From Terriglobia bacterium (GTDB taxonomy: Bacteria > Acidobacteriota > Thermoanaerobaculia > Thermoanaerobaculales > Thermoanaerobaculaceae): a stretch of DNA of 54,439 nucleotides. The notes beneath the pieces are model-generated. The model saw nothing but the letters and a program-made list of their open reading frames with translations, made no database searches and was not told the DNA's origin. Of the stretch, positions 7,831 through 15,520 are shown piece by piece. A program made the position numbers and the translations under genes. Within the stretch, counting starts at the first letter, position 1; every line of letters begins with the position of its first letter. The stretch spans positions 1 to 54,439 of the forward strand of contig JAIQFQ010000023.1 in assembly GCA_020073245.1 (NCBI GenBank), written 5' to 3'.

Positions 7831-7939
7831 AGGTCAAGGGTCAAACGGGAAGCGTCAAAGGGAAGACGAAACACGACTGGGTGCTGTCCCTCTGATCTTC
7901 CCTGTCTTCCCTCTTCCCTTTTCCATTTTACGTTTGACT
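7831..7939. repeat. Bipartite 7-bp-period repeat element (copy C)
   Basis: The left arm at about 7831-7864 contains heptads such as AGGGTCA, AACGGGA, AGCGTCA. The right arm at 7896-7939 has TCTTCCC units followed by TTTTCCA, TTTTACG and TTTGACT. The centre, about 31 bp, contains ACACGAC and GTGCTGTC, a weaker match to the core ends of copy A. The right arm overlaps the end of the GMC oxidoreductase gene and supplies its last codons and TAA stop (7928-7930). Confidence 0.6.
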
Positions 7940-9610
7940 CGTCGCGGCGCGCGCCTGCGGCGGGAGCGGACGCAGCCCGGCGGCCGGGTCCTTGGGTGGG
8001 ATCGCGCTCATCGCGTGCTCGGCGATCGCGGTGATCGTGAGGCTCGGGTTGACGCCGAGGTTGGCAGGTACCGCCGCCCCGTCCACGACCCACAGCCCCT
8101 CGTGGCCGAACACTTGGTTGCGCTCGTCCACCACGCCGTCCTCGGGGCCGGAGCCCATGCAGGCGCCGCCGAGGATGTGCGCCGTGATCGGGACGTTGAG
8201 CAGCACCTCGTTGACGGCGCTGGCCGGAAAGCCGCCGATGTCCTTCGCGACCGCGCGCGCGGCGTCGTTGGCGACCGGGATGTAGCTCGGGATCGGCGGC
8301 TGGCCGGGGTCGCGCCGGCTTCCGAGCTTGCGGGAGAACGGCCACCACCAGTGCCGCTTCCGCACCAGCCGGATCGAGTTCTCCACCGTCTGCATGACGA
8401 GCAGGATCACGGTGCGCCGCGCCCACCCGAACGGGCTGAGCGAGCGCAGGAAGTCGATCGGGTGGCGCAGGCACGTCGCCAGCCACTTCAGCGGGCGACC
8501 GAGTCGGCTCCCGCCGTCGGTGAGCAGCGTGGCGAGGAACCCCATGAAGTCCGACCCCTTCGAGTAGCGGACCACCTCGAGGTGCGTGTCCTTCGTGGGG
8601 TAGAGGGAGCTCGCGATCGCGATTCCCTCGGAGTAGTCCACCCGGTCGTCGCGCGCGGTGGCTCCGCAGATCACCTCGCTGTTCGTGCGCACGAAGCCGC
8701 CGAGGGCGGCAGGCAGGTCGGGCAGCGTTCCCGCCTCGCGGCAGCGCAGCAACAGATCCGTGGTCCCCATCGCGCCCGCCGCCAGGACGACGCCTCGCGC
8801 GTGGAGCGTCCGCCGGCCGCGCCGCACCTTTCTGGTGGAGCGGCGCGTGTGCACCAGGTAGCCTCCCTCGCCGTCAGGCTCGATCAGCGTGACCAGCGTC
8901 TCGGGGAGCACCTCGGCGCCCAGCTTCTCGGCGAACCACAGGTAGTTCTTGTCCAGCGTGTTCTTCGCGTTGTAGCGGCACCCGACCATGCACCCGCCGC
9001 AGTAGGTGCACGTCGTCCGTTGCGGCCCTTCGCCGCCGAAGTACGGGTCGCCCGCGTCCTCGCCGCTGCTCGGCCCGAACAGCACCGCGACGTCGGTGTA
9101 CGTGAACTTCTCGGCGCAGCCGGTTGCGTGGGCAAACGCCCTCAGCGACTCGTCGCCGGCCCACATCCTCGGCGTGCGCGTGACCCCGAGCATTCGCCGC
9201 GCGGTCTCGTAGTGAGGAGCGAGGCGCGTCTTCCAGTCCGAGCCGCTCGGCCAGCGGCCGCGGGCGAACACCTCGTCCGGCGGGACCAGCAGGGTGTTGG
9301 CGTAGACGAGCGAGCCTCCGCCGACACCTGCCCCGGAGAGCACCAGCACGTCCTTGAGCAGGGTAAGGCGCTGGATCCCGTAGCAGAACAGCTGGGGGAG
9401 CCACAGGTACTTGCGGACGTGCCAGTTCGTCTTCGGGAAGTCCTCGCTCCGCCAGCGCTTGCCGGCCTCGATGACGAGGACGCTGTACCCTTTCTCGGAG
9501 AGCCGAAGCGCGGAGACGCAGCCGCCGAAACCGGAGCCCACGATTATGAAGTCGTATGCGCCCCCCGCTGGGGCGCTCCCGCTCCTCCGTGGTGTCTCCC
9601 CCAGCGCCAT
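7928..9610 (-). CDS. GMC-family oxidoreductase (cholesterol-oxidase-like)
   Basis: A 560-residue FAD-dependent alcohol oxidase or dehydrogenase. The dinucleotide-binding motif VGSGFGGCVSALRLSEKGY and VIEAG lie near residues 24-50. GAGVGGGSLVYAN is the second FAD-contact region. CGGCMVGCRYNAKNTLDKNYL-like sequence, with several Cys, is typical of the sterol-oxidase-like branch of the GMC family. The C-terminal HILGGACMG and NPSLTITAIAEH motifs hold the active-site His/Asn. The ATG at 9610 follows AGGATCG and begins about 19 residues before the FAD fold. No twin-arginine signal is visible. The last codons lie in a heptad repeat arm. Confidence 0.85.
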   Translation of the reverse strand: MALGETPRRSGSAPAGGAYDFIIVGSGFGGCVSALRLSEKGYSVLVIEAGKRWRSEDFPKTNWHVRKYLWLPQLFCYGIQRLTLLKDVLVLSGAGVGGGSLVYANTLLVPPDEVFARGRWPSGSDWKTRLAPHYETARRMLGVTRTPRMWAGDESLRAFAHATGCAEKFTYTDVAVLFGPSSGEDAGDPYFGGEGPQRTTCTYCGGCMVGCRYNAKNTLDKNYLWFAEKLGAEVLPETLVTLIEPDGEGGYLVHTRRSTRKVRRGRRTLHARGVVLAAGAMGTTDLLLRCREAGTLPDLPAALGGFVRTNSEVICGATARDDRVDYSEGIAIASSLYPTKDTHLEVVRYSKGSDFMGFLATLLTDGGSRLGRPLKWLATCLRHPIDFLRSLSPFGWARRTVILLVMQTVENSIRLVRKRHWWWPFSRKLGSRRDPGQPPIPSYIPVANDAARAVAKDIGGFPASAVNEVLLNVPITAHILGGACMGSGPEDGVVDERNQVFGHEGLWVVDGAAVPANLGVNPSLTITAIAEHAMSAIPPKDPAAGLRPLPPQARAATSQT

Positions 9611-9909
9611 CGATCCTGGGGGAATTGTACCCCGGCAAGGCGGAGGTCTCAAACACCGGATCAGAAAGCGAAGTAGCGGCCGGCCGCTGCGCACACACGA
9701 GCCCCGAACCAGGCCTAGTGGCGGGCCTGCCCCCGCCCGCTGAGTCATCACGAGGAGTCGCGCTGCCGATCGGACGACGTAGCAATCGCGCCGGGATTTG
9801 CCCGATTCGCGGCCGGCCGCGCCCACGTCGGCCGGAACATTCCCTCGAGCATCACGTACTTCCCGGTAGGCGGTCGCAACCCGCCGGAACTGCACGTGGG
9901 AGGTCATGC

Positions 9910-11298
9910 GTGAGAATGCGAATGCCCGGGTTCTGGATGGCGCTCTGGTCGTTCCTCGTGGTCCTCGGCTGCGGGGCGGCCAGGGCGGATTCGGCAACGG
10001 GGCCAGCGGGTCTGAAGATCGTCGCTGCTCCCCCCGTGGCGCTCTACGGGGAACCCTTTTCCTGGAAGGTCACAGGCCTTCGGCCGGGCGAGAGGGTGAC
10101 GGTCAAGGCCGTCTCGAAGGACGCCCGCAGGGTTGTCTGGGAGTCCGAAGCCGTCTTCGAAGCCGATGCGTCCGGCACGGTCGACATGGGCCGCCGGGCG
10201 CCCGTTTCCGGAGGCTGGGCGGAGGCGGACATCTTCGGCCTCCTCTGGTCCATGAAGGTAGCGAATTCCGACCCGAAGAAGCCGGTCGCCTACCGCCACG
10301 ATGGGGTCAACGGCTGGATGGTGGACCTGACGGCCACCGACTCTGTCGGAATCACGGCCACGACCAGGTTCCGCTGCGTCTTCCAGAGGCCGGGCCAGGC
10401 CCTCGCCCGCGTCCCTCTCGAACAGGACGGCCTGAGAGGCTTTCTCTACTATCCGGCGGAGGGCGGTCCGTTCCCGGGCGTGATCATCCTGGGCGGATCG
10501 GAGGGCAGGCTGTTCGAAGGATGGGCCCAGGCCTTCGCCGCCAACGGCTTCGCGGCCCTGTCACTGGCCTGGTTCGGGTATCCGAGCCTGCCCGAGGAGT
10601 TGGTCGAGATTCCCCTCGAATACTTCGACCGGGCCGCGGCATGGATGAAGACTCAACCCAAGGTCAAGCCGGGAGGGCTCGGGGTGGTGGGTGGCTCCAA
10701 GGGAGGCGAAGCGGCCCTTCTGGCGGCCTCCCGGAACAGCACGTTCCGGGCTGTCGTCGCCATGACACCTGCGGCTCACGCGTGGGAAGGGCACACCATG
10801 AGATTCTTTTCGCCGGACTATCAGGCGGTGTCCTCCTGGAGCGTCGGCGGACGGCCGCTTCCCTATCTACCGTTCAAGGTGACGCGGGAGGAGAAGGAGC
10901 TGGAACAGAAGGGCGAGCTCGCGTCCTTCGTGAAGTTCTTCCGCGATGGTTTGGCCCAAGCCGACCCGGCGACGGTCCAGAGGGCGGCGATCCCTGTCGA
11001 GAAGATCGCCGGCCCGATCCTGCTCATCTCGGGGACCGACGACCAGATCTGGCCGGCCGGGGAGTTCTGCGCACTCATCATGGCCAGGCTGAAGAAGGCG
11101 GGGTTCCCCTACGAGGTCGAGCATCTCAGCATCGAAAAGGGCGGCCACTCGTCATGCCTCCCGTTCCTGATCACGGCAAATCGCGGCCTGCTCATCGACG
11201 GCGATCCCAGCGGAGGGGCGCCCCAGGCGGACGCACAGGGAGGCTACCGCTCATGGGCAGAGACCATGGCCTTCCTCCACCGGCATCTGGACCAGTAA
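9910..11298 (+). CDS. Exported acyl-CoA thioesterase/BAAT-family alpha/beta hydrolase
   Basis: A 462-residue protein. It has a hydrophobic signal sequence ending near GAARA|DS (a lipoprotein site at VLGC is a weaker alternative). Next is a beta-sandwich thioesterase/BAAT N-terminal domain (about residues 35-165) and an alpha/beta-hydrolase BAAT-C domain. The nucleophile is the Ser near residue 263 in GGSKGGEAALLA; the acid is an Asp near 377 (SGTDDQIWP) and the base a His near 413 (KGGHSS). Family members hydrolyse acyl-CoA or transfer acyl groups. Ser instead of Cys favours hydrolysis. Export makes a CoA ester an unlikely natural substrate, so the true role is open. GGGAGG at 9898-9903 favours the GTG start. 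Confidence 0.8.
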   Translation: MRMRMPGFWMALWSFLVVLGCGAARADSATGPAGLKIVAAPPVALYGEPFSWKVTGLRPGERVTVKAVSKDARRVVWESEAVFEADASGTVDMGRRAPVSGGWAEADIFGLLWSMKVANSDPKKPVAYRHDGVNGWMVDLTATDSVGITATTRFRCVFQRPGQALARVPLEQDGLRGFLYYPAEGGPFPGVIILGGSEGRLFEGWAQAFAANGFAALSLAWFGYPSLPEELVEIPLEYFDRAAAWMKTQPKVKPGGLGVVGGSKGGEAALLAASRNSTFRAVVAMTPAAHAWEGHTMRFFSPDYQAVSSWSVGGRPLPYLPFKVTREEKELEQKGELASFVKFFRDGLAQADPATVQRAAIPVEKIAGPILLISGTDDQIWPAGEFCALIMARLKKAGFPYEVEHLSIEKGGHSSCLPFLITANRGLLIDGDPSGGAPQADAQGGYRSWAETMAFLHRHLDQ

Positions 11299-11594
11299 AG
11301 GGACCGCAGGGACGGTGGGCGAGGGCGGCCGCAAGGGCCGCCACTACGAAAGACCAACCACGCCTTTGGAGGGGCGAGGCTTGTCCCCGTCCTTTGTCCC
11401 TCACCCTCTCCCGCACGCGGGAGAGGGCCGAGGTGAGGGCCACGTCGAAGGGCCCCCACCTGGCCTCCCACGGCAAGCGGGGGAGGAACCGGAGCAGTGG
11501 AAATCTCGTGGAGTCCAGCGGGATTGCTTCGTCGTTTCGCTTCTCGCAATGACAATATTTCCCCGTGTCATTGCGAGCGAAGCGAAGCAATCCC
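11299..11594. repeat. Cluster of dispersed REP-like modules
   Basis: This gap has no gene. It holds: a GGGGCGAGGCTTGTCCCC-type module near 11373-11390; an 11-bp-stem palindrome of CCCTCTCCCGC/GCGGGAGAGGG at 11404-11427; and two facing copies (11520-11553 and 11567-11594) of an ATTGCGAG...GAAGCAATCCC module that would pair into one large hairpin. The same modules recur near 15000-15305, 16494-16582, 19718-19897 and 53120-53400. The location between convergent genes suggests they may act as transcription barriers. Confidence 0.7.
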
Positions 11595-11612
11595 GTCGTG
11601 TCGTGCGGTTAA

Positions 11613-11640
11613 CTCTTCACTCTCAACTCTTAACTCTTCA
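11613..11640. repeat. Solitary heptad arm (copy D)
   Basis: Four in-phase heptads: CTCTTCA, CTCTCAA, CTCTTAA, CTCTTCA. They are preceded by GTCGTGTCGTGC (11595-11606), which resembles the right core motif of the bipartite elements. No left arm is visible upstream. The arm almost touches the stop codon of nikO. Confidence 0.65.
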
Positions 11641-11648
11641 CTTTCCTT

Positions 11649-12503
11649 TCAGTCTTCATGGGTGTGGCCGTGGTCATGGACGTGCTCGTGGGCGACCACG
11701 TGCTGGTGGGGGTGGCTGTGCACGAGCCGACCGTGCCGGTGCGAGTGCGCGTGGATCAGGTTCACGGCGAGCAGCAGGTCGGTGTCGGCGAGCACCCGCT
11801 CCGGCGCGCCGTCGGCTACCAGGCGGTGCTCCTCGGACAATACGATCACGCGGTCCGCGAGGTGGGGCAGCAACGTGAGGTCGTGCGTGGCGGTAACGAG
11901 CGTGAGGCCGCGGGCGTGGAGCGCCTCGAGGATCTCGAGCAGCAGCGACTGGCTGCGCGGGTCCAGCCCGGCGGTGGGCTCGTCCAGGAGCAGCACCGAG
12001 GGCGAGAGCACGAGCAGCGAGGCGAGCGCGACGCGCTTCTTCTCTCCGGCGGAGAGGCCGGCGGGGGAGCGTCCGCGCAGCCGGGAGATCTCGAGCAGCG
12101 CGAGCGTGTCCTCGATGCGGCGGAGCACCTCGTCCTGGGTCCACCCCATCTGCAGCGGGCCGAACGCGAGCTCGTCCTCGACCATGGGGCAGAACAGCTG
12201 CGCGTCGGAGCTCTGGAACAGGAAACCGACTTCCTGCCGGAACCGGGGCCCGAACGGCGTCTCCTCGAGCGCGTCCTCGGTGAGCGGGCGCCCGAGGTAG
12301 GCGACGCGGCCCTCGCCCGGGAAGTAGAGGCCGTCGAGCAGGTGGAGGAGCGTGGACTTGCCGCTGCCGTTGGCGCCGACGAGCGCGAGCCGCTCGCCGC
12401 CGCGGACCTCGAACGACACGCCGTCCAGGCACGGCGGCTGGCCGGGGTAGGCGAACCGGACTCCCTCCACCGCGAAGACGGTCTCGCCCGATGGGCCGCT
12501 CAC
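11649..12503 (-). CDS. nikO: Nickel/cobalt ECF transporter ATPase with His-rich tail
   Basis: A 284-residue ABC ATPase of the CbiO/NikO group. Walker A is GANGSGKST (residues 43-51), the signature is LSAGEKKR, Walker B is LLLDEP and the switch is ATHD. The last 34 or so residues contain 14 histidines (HAHSHRH, HSHPHQH, HEHVHDHGHTHED), a likely nickel/cobalt-buffering tail. AGGAGG precedes the GTG start, which overlaps the nikQ stop (GTGA). It energises uptake through NikQ and the substrate subunit NikMN. Cobalt is the alternative substrate, but the linked NikR favours nickel. Confidence 0.88.
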   Translation of the reverse strand: MSGPSGETVFAVEGVRFAYPGQPPCLDGVSFEVRGGERLALVGANGSGKSTLLHLLDGLYFPGEGRVAYLGRPLTEDALEETPFGPRFRQEVGFLFQSSDAQLFCPMVEDELAFGPLQMGWTQDEVLRRIEDTLALLEISRLRGRSPAGLSAGEKKRVALASLLVLSPSVLLLDEPTAGLDPRSQSLLLEILEALHARGLTLVTATHDLTLLPHLADRVIVLSEEHRLVADGAPERVLADTDLLLAVNLIHAHSHRHGRLVHSHPHQHVVAHEHVHDHGHTHED

Positions 12504-13426
12504 GCGAGCCTCCTGTCCAGGATCAGCAGCGCCGCCCCAACCGCCGCGGCGACCGCCATGAGCAGCCAGTCCTTGCGCTGCCAGCGCGCCGGCCGCAGCA
12601 GGCGCACCTCGCCGGTGAACCCGCGCGACACCATCGCGAGCGTGACCTCGTCCGCGAGCGCCCGGGTCCTGCGGAACACCGCGCCGACCCCGGCCGCGGC
12701 CCACGCCTCCTCGCGTCGCACCCCGATCGCGGCGACGCTGCGCGCCAGGCGCGCCAGGTGCAGCTCCTGCGCCGACCGCAGAAGCACCGCCAGGTAGCGC
12801 TCCGCCATCGCCAGCACCATCACGAATGCCTGCGGCACCCCGAGCGAGCGCAGACCGCCGAGGAGCTGCTGCGGCCGAGTTGTCGCCGCCAAAAGAAGCG
12901 CGAGCGCCGCGCAGGCGGTCGTGCGCAGCACCATCCGGCCCGCAACCAAGAGGCCGTCGCCCGTGATTGCCACGATCTCCGGCAATCGCCATGGACCAAG
13001 CGCGCCGCCTGCCGTCCGCCAGAGCACCAGCAGCGGCGAGCCACCCGAGACGACGTTGAGCGTCGCCGGGAGCATCAGCGCGGCGGAGGCAAGCGGCACG
13101 GCGATCAGCACCGGGAGGAGGCGGCGGCCCGGCACCCGCGCGGCAACCGATAGCGCGAGCGTGAGCCCGAGACACACGGCGAGCGGCAGCATGCCGCGCA
13201 GGAACGTCGCCACCACGATCAGGCCGACCGCCGCGAGCAGCTTGGCGCGCGGATCCGCCGCGCGGAGCGCTCCAGCGTTGGGGCCGTCGTCCTCCCGGAC
13301 CAGCAGCGCGAGCGACCGGCCCATCGCGCCGAGCGTCCGGCGCAGTAACCGGTGCGCCGCCGGGCGCGGCGAGACACCGCCGCTGGGTCTCGCGCCGGGG
13401 CGCAGCCACTCAGGCAGCGCGGTCAT
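12500..13426 (-). CDS. nikQ: Nickel/cobalt ECF transporter transmembrane protein (CbiQ family)
   Basis: A 308-residue membrane coupling protein, somewhat longer than typical CbiQ because of a roughly 40-residue cytoplasmic N-terminus. ADPRAKL near residue 57 is the usual first conserved segment. The family's coupling motifs are visible as MAERYLAVLLRSAQE and VSRGFTGE. About five transmembrane segments are present. The ATG at 13426 follows GAGGAGGGAG and lies 17 bp inside the nikMN 3' end, so translation is probably coupled. The protein transmits ATP hydrolysis by NikO to the substrate-binding component. Confidence 0.85.
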   Translation of the reverse strand: MTALPEWLRPGARPSGGVSPRPAAHRLLRRTLGAMGRSLALLVREDDGPNAGALRAADPRAKLLAAVGLIVVATFLRGMLPLAVCLGLTLALSVAARVPGRRLLPVLIAVPLASAALMLPATLNVVSGGSPLLVLWRTAGGALGPWRLPEIVAITGDGLLVAGRMVLRTTACAALALLLAATTRPQQLLGGLRSLGVPQAFVMVLAMAERYLAVLLRSAQELHLARLARSVAAIGVRREEAWAAAGVGAVFRRTRALADEVTLAMVSRGFTGEVRLLRPARWQRKDWLLMAVAAAVGAALLILDRRLA

Positions 13427-14450
13427 CGCGCTCCCTCCTCGTGAACAGGCGGCGCAGCACGAGCACGACTGCGGCGACTGCACCGACGCCGACCACCGCG
13501 GAGATGGCGTACCACACGGCTTGCACCGTCGTTGAGGCACCTTGCGCGGCGAGCGGTCCGTAGCCGGGGAGCGGCGCCCGCCAGAGGGAAGAAAGCCGCT
13601 GGAAGCCCGACGGCAGATAACCGACTAGCTTGGAGAGCCGGTCGGCGCTCCACTCGCCCCACGCGGTGCCGCCGCCGAAACGCGCTGCGAGCACCAGTCC
13701 GAGTGGCGACAGCAGCGCAAGCACCGCCACGGCGAGAGCGAAGCGCTTGAGGGCGCGGCTCGTCGGCTCCTGGGCGGCCGCGGCCAGGGTTAGACCCGGC
13801 TCCGTCCGGGTGAGGTAGGCGAGCGCGAGCGCGGTGACGGCTGCCTCCACGAACCCGACGACCAGCAGGTGCGAGACCGCCATCGCAGGCACCGCGACGG
13901 AGAGGCCGAACGGGCAGTACAGCGGCCGGCCGGATGGATCGCGGGCGATCAGGGGCTGGATCCCGAGCAGCGCGCCGGTCGCGAGCGCGGCGACGTTCAC
14001 TCCGACGTAGCCACCGGCGGCCGCCGCGGCGTACCGGCGCCGCGAAGCGGCTGAACTCGCGCCCGCGAGGAGCCGGTACGTCCACCACCCGGCAAACGGC
14101 ATCACGACCGCCATCGTGAAGCAGTTGGCGGCAAGTGCGGTGATGCCGCCGTCGCCGAACAGCAGCGCCTGCACCGCAAGCGCGAGCGACACGGCAACGA
14201 CCGCGGCCCAAGGGCCGAGCAGGACTGCCACCAGCACCGAGCCCACCGCATGGCCGCTCGTGCCGCCGGGCAGCGGCACGTTGAACATCATCACCACGAA
14301 CGCGAACGCGGCGGCGAGCGCCATCATCGGGAGCCGGCGCACCGACAGCGTGCGCTTTAGCCGCGCCGACGCCCACGACCACAACGGCGCCATCACCGCC
14401 CACGCGGGGAGGTACGTCTGCGGCCCGAGGTATCCGTCCGGGATGTGCAC
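13410..14450 (-). CDS. nikMN: Nickel ECF transporter substrate component, NikM fused to NikN/PDGLE domain
   Basis: A 346-residue membrane protein. It begins (M)HIPDGYLG, the metal-binding N-terminus of CbiM/NikM, in which the amino group and His2 ligate the metal ion. That is why I chose GTG at 14450 over an upstream GTG at 14468. GGTSGHAVGS is the conserved loop carrying another metal-ligand His. Residues about 1-210 are the NikM part. The C-terminal ~110 residues have the helix-loop-helix form of the NikN/PDGLE small subunit, so the two are fused. It is 46 bp downstream of nikR. Confidence 0.85.
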   Translation of the reverse strand: MHIPDGYLGPQTYLPAWAVMAPLWSWASARLKRTLSVRRLPMMALAAAFAFVVMMFNVPLPGGTSGHAVGSVLVAVLLGPWAAVVAVSLALAVQALLFGDGGITALAANCFTMAVVMPFAGWWTYRLLAGASSAASRRRYAAAAAGGYVGVNVAALATGALLGIQPLIARDPSGRPLYCPFGLSVAVPAMAVSHLLVVGFVEAAVTALALAYLTRTEPGLTLAAAAQEPTSRALKRFALAVAVLALLSPLGLVLAARFGGGTAWGEWSADRLSKLVGYLPSGFQRLSSLWRAPLPGYGPLAAQGASTTVQAVWYAISAVVGVGAVAAVVLVLRRLFTRRERDDRAA

Positions 14451-14496
14451 TAGCGCGCCCCCGGGCACTGTCGCCGGCCGACGTTCGGGTGGACGG

Positions 14497-14916
14497 TCAC
14501 GAAAGGAGCGCTCCGGTTGTGGTCGCGACCACGCCCCCGTGCTTGACGCCGCGCGTGGCGACGAGCGCGTCGGCGATCCTCCGCACCTGGCGGCTCCGCC
14601 CTCTTACGATGATCACCTCGAGGCAGTTGTGCGGGTCGAGGTGGACGTGCGTGCTGCTCACGATCGCGCGGTGGTGCCGGTGCTGGAGCTCCGCCAGCGT
14701 GTCGGCGAGGTGGTGCTCGTGATGCTCGTAGACGATGCTCACCGTGGCGATCACGTCGGCGTTCGGGTCGGACCACTTCTCGGAGACGAGCTCCTTGCGG
14801 ACCAGGTCCCGGATCGCCTCGGAGCGCGAGGCGTAGTCGCGCTCCGTGATCAGCGCGTCGAAGCTCGCGAGGAGCCCCCTCTCCATCGAAACCCCGAACC
14901 GGCCCAGCTCGGCCAT
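14497..14916 (-). CDS. nikR: NikR nickel-responsive repressor
   Basis: A 139-residue regulator. The N-terminal ribbon-helix-helix is RFGVSMERGLLASFDALI...SRSEAIRDLVR. The C-terminal ACT-like domain carries all four nickel ligands: His79, His90, His92 and Cys98 (STHVHLDPHNCLE), matching His76/87/89/Cys95 of E. coli NikR. GGAGG just upstream of the ATG fixes the start. It is the first gene of the nikR-nikMN-nikQ-nikO operon and probably represses it when nickel is sufficient, through the dyad at 14926-14952. Confidence 0.93.
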   Translation of the reverse strand: MAELGRFGVSMERGLLASFDALITERDYASRSEAIRDLVRKELVSEKWSDPNADVIATVSIVYEHHEHHLADTLAELQHRHHRAIVSSTHVHLDPHNCLEVIIVRGRSRQVRRIADALVATRGVKHGGVVATTTGALLS

Positions 14917-14925
14917 GGCGCCTCC

Positions 14926-14952
14926 GTGGCACGTCTTGTGAATTCGTAGCAC
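14926..14952 (-). promoter_or_regulatory. Probable NikR operator
   Basis: GTGGCAC (14926-14932), 13 bases, then GTAGCAC (14946-14952) form an inverted pair (the right half reads GTGCTAC on the minus strand). Half-sites and spacing resemble the GTGTTAC-N13/14-GTAACAC consensus I recall for non-enteric NikR. The site overlaps the predicted -10 and lies 10 bp upstream of nikR, well placed for autorepression. Confidence 0.6.
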
Positions 14953-14971
14953 TCCCGCGCCACGAAAGCAA
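14943..14971 (-). promoter_or_regulatory. Probable promoter of the nik operon
   Basis: On the minus strand, TTGCTT (14966-14971) and TACGAA (14943-14948) are separated by 17 bp. The -10 is weak, which suits a repressible promoter. It overlaps the candidate NikR operator. Confidence 0.45.
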
Positions 14972-15000
14972 GGGCGGGCCGCCACGTTGCGACGCTGCCG

Positions 15001-15305
15001 TTTTCTCTGTTGATCACGCGCTGCGCAGGAAACCCTGTCATTTCGAGGAGGCCCGCCGCAGGCGGGACGACGAAGCAATCTCGACGGACCCGCGACCGCC
15101 CGCGCGTCGTGTCTCTGTGGAGCACGCGCTCAACCCGTGCTCTCCCCAGGTCACGGGAGGCGAAGGCGAGGACGCCCGGAGGGCGCGCTCCAGGGCGACC
15201 AGGGCGGCCGCAAGGGCTGCCCCTCCGGAAGACCAGGGATGCCAATGGAGGAGCGGGGCTTGTCGCGGCCGTTCGTCCTTTCCCCTCTCCCGCGTGCGGG
15301 AGAGG
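15001..15305. repeat. Cluster of dispersed REP-like modules upstream of the IS110 element
   Basis: The stretch is non-coding. It contains: a GTCATTTCGAG...GAAGCAATC module at 15037-15083, with an inner GCCCGCC/GGCGGG-type stem; a TGTGGAGCACGCGCT module at about 15114-15144; a GGGGCTTGT module near 15254-15263; and a CCTCTCCCGC/GCGGGAGAGG palindrome at 15284-15305. Sequence similarity to the cluster at 11299-11594 stops just after the last palindrome, where the IS110-associated sequence begins. Confidence 0.65.
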
Positions 15306-15315
15306 AGCGGAACGA

Positions 15316-15337
15316 CTGTCCGTATGATCGAGGACAG
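15316..15337 (+). repeat. Short hairpin repeat, left copy
   Basis: CTGTCC, loop GTATGATCGA, GGACAG: a 6-bp stem with a 10-base loop. A second copy in the same orientation at 16889-16910 has the identical loop, and its one stem change (A to G) keeps a G-T pair. The two copies bracket the transposase gene. Confidence 0.7.
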
Positions 15338-15396
15338 CCGGGTACAGGGTGTGGCCCAGCAACTGTCTGCACGTTGGAGGTGGCCTGGCAATGATG

Positions 15397-15496
15397 TGCC
15401 CCCCTGTGCCGCGGCACAGGGGGGCAGCGAGTCGCCGGATACCAGAGTGCACTGGATTCCGTGATGGCAACATGCCGTCGGACGTGCGCTCGCTGC
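15397..15496 (+). ncRNA. Candidate bridge RNA in the IS110 leader
   Basis: There are several nested structures. 15397-15426 is a perfect 30-bp palindrome, giving a stable stem-loop. GCAGCGAG (15424-15431) pairs exactly with CTCGCTGC (15489-15496), closing a domain. Inside it lies a stem of GGA and CCAG paired with CTGG and TCC, with a 2x2 internal bulge. Next is GATGGCA, loop ACA, TGCCGTC. A 5' stem-loop followed by bulged loops just upstream of the transposase is the arrangement described for IS110 bridge RNAs. Target and donor guide bases are not assigned. Confidence 0.45.
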
Positions 15497-15520
15497 CCAA
15501 CATCACTGGGAGGTGATGTC

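Noticed and set aside
14930..15000. Possible cobalamin or nickel (NiCo) riboswitch upstream of the nik operon
   Set aside because: The gap to the promoter leaves only about 20 bases of leader, too short for either riboswitch. NikR with its dyad explains the control.
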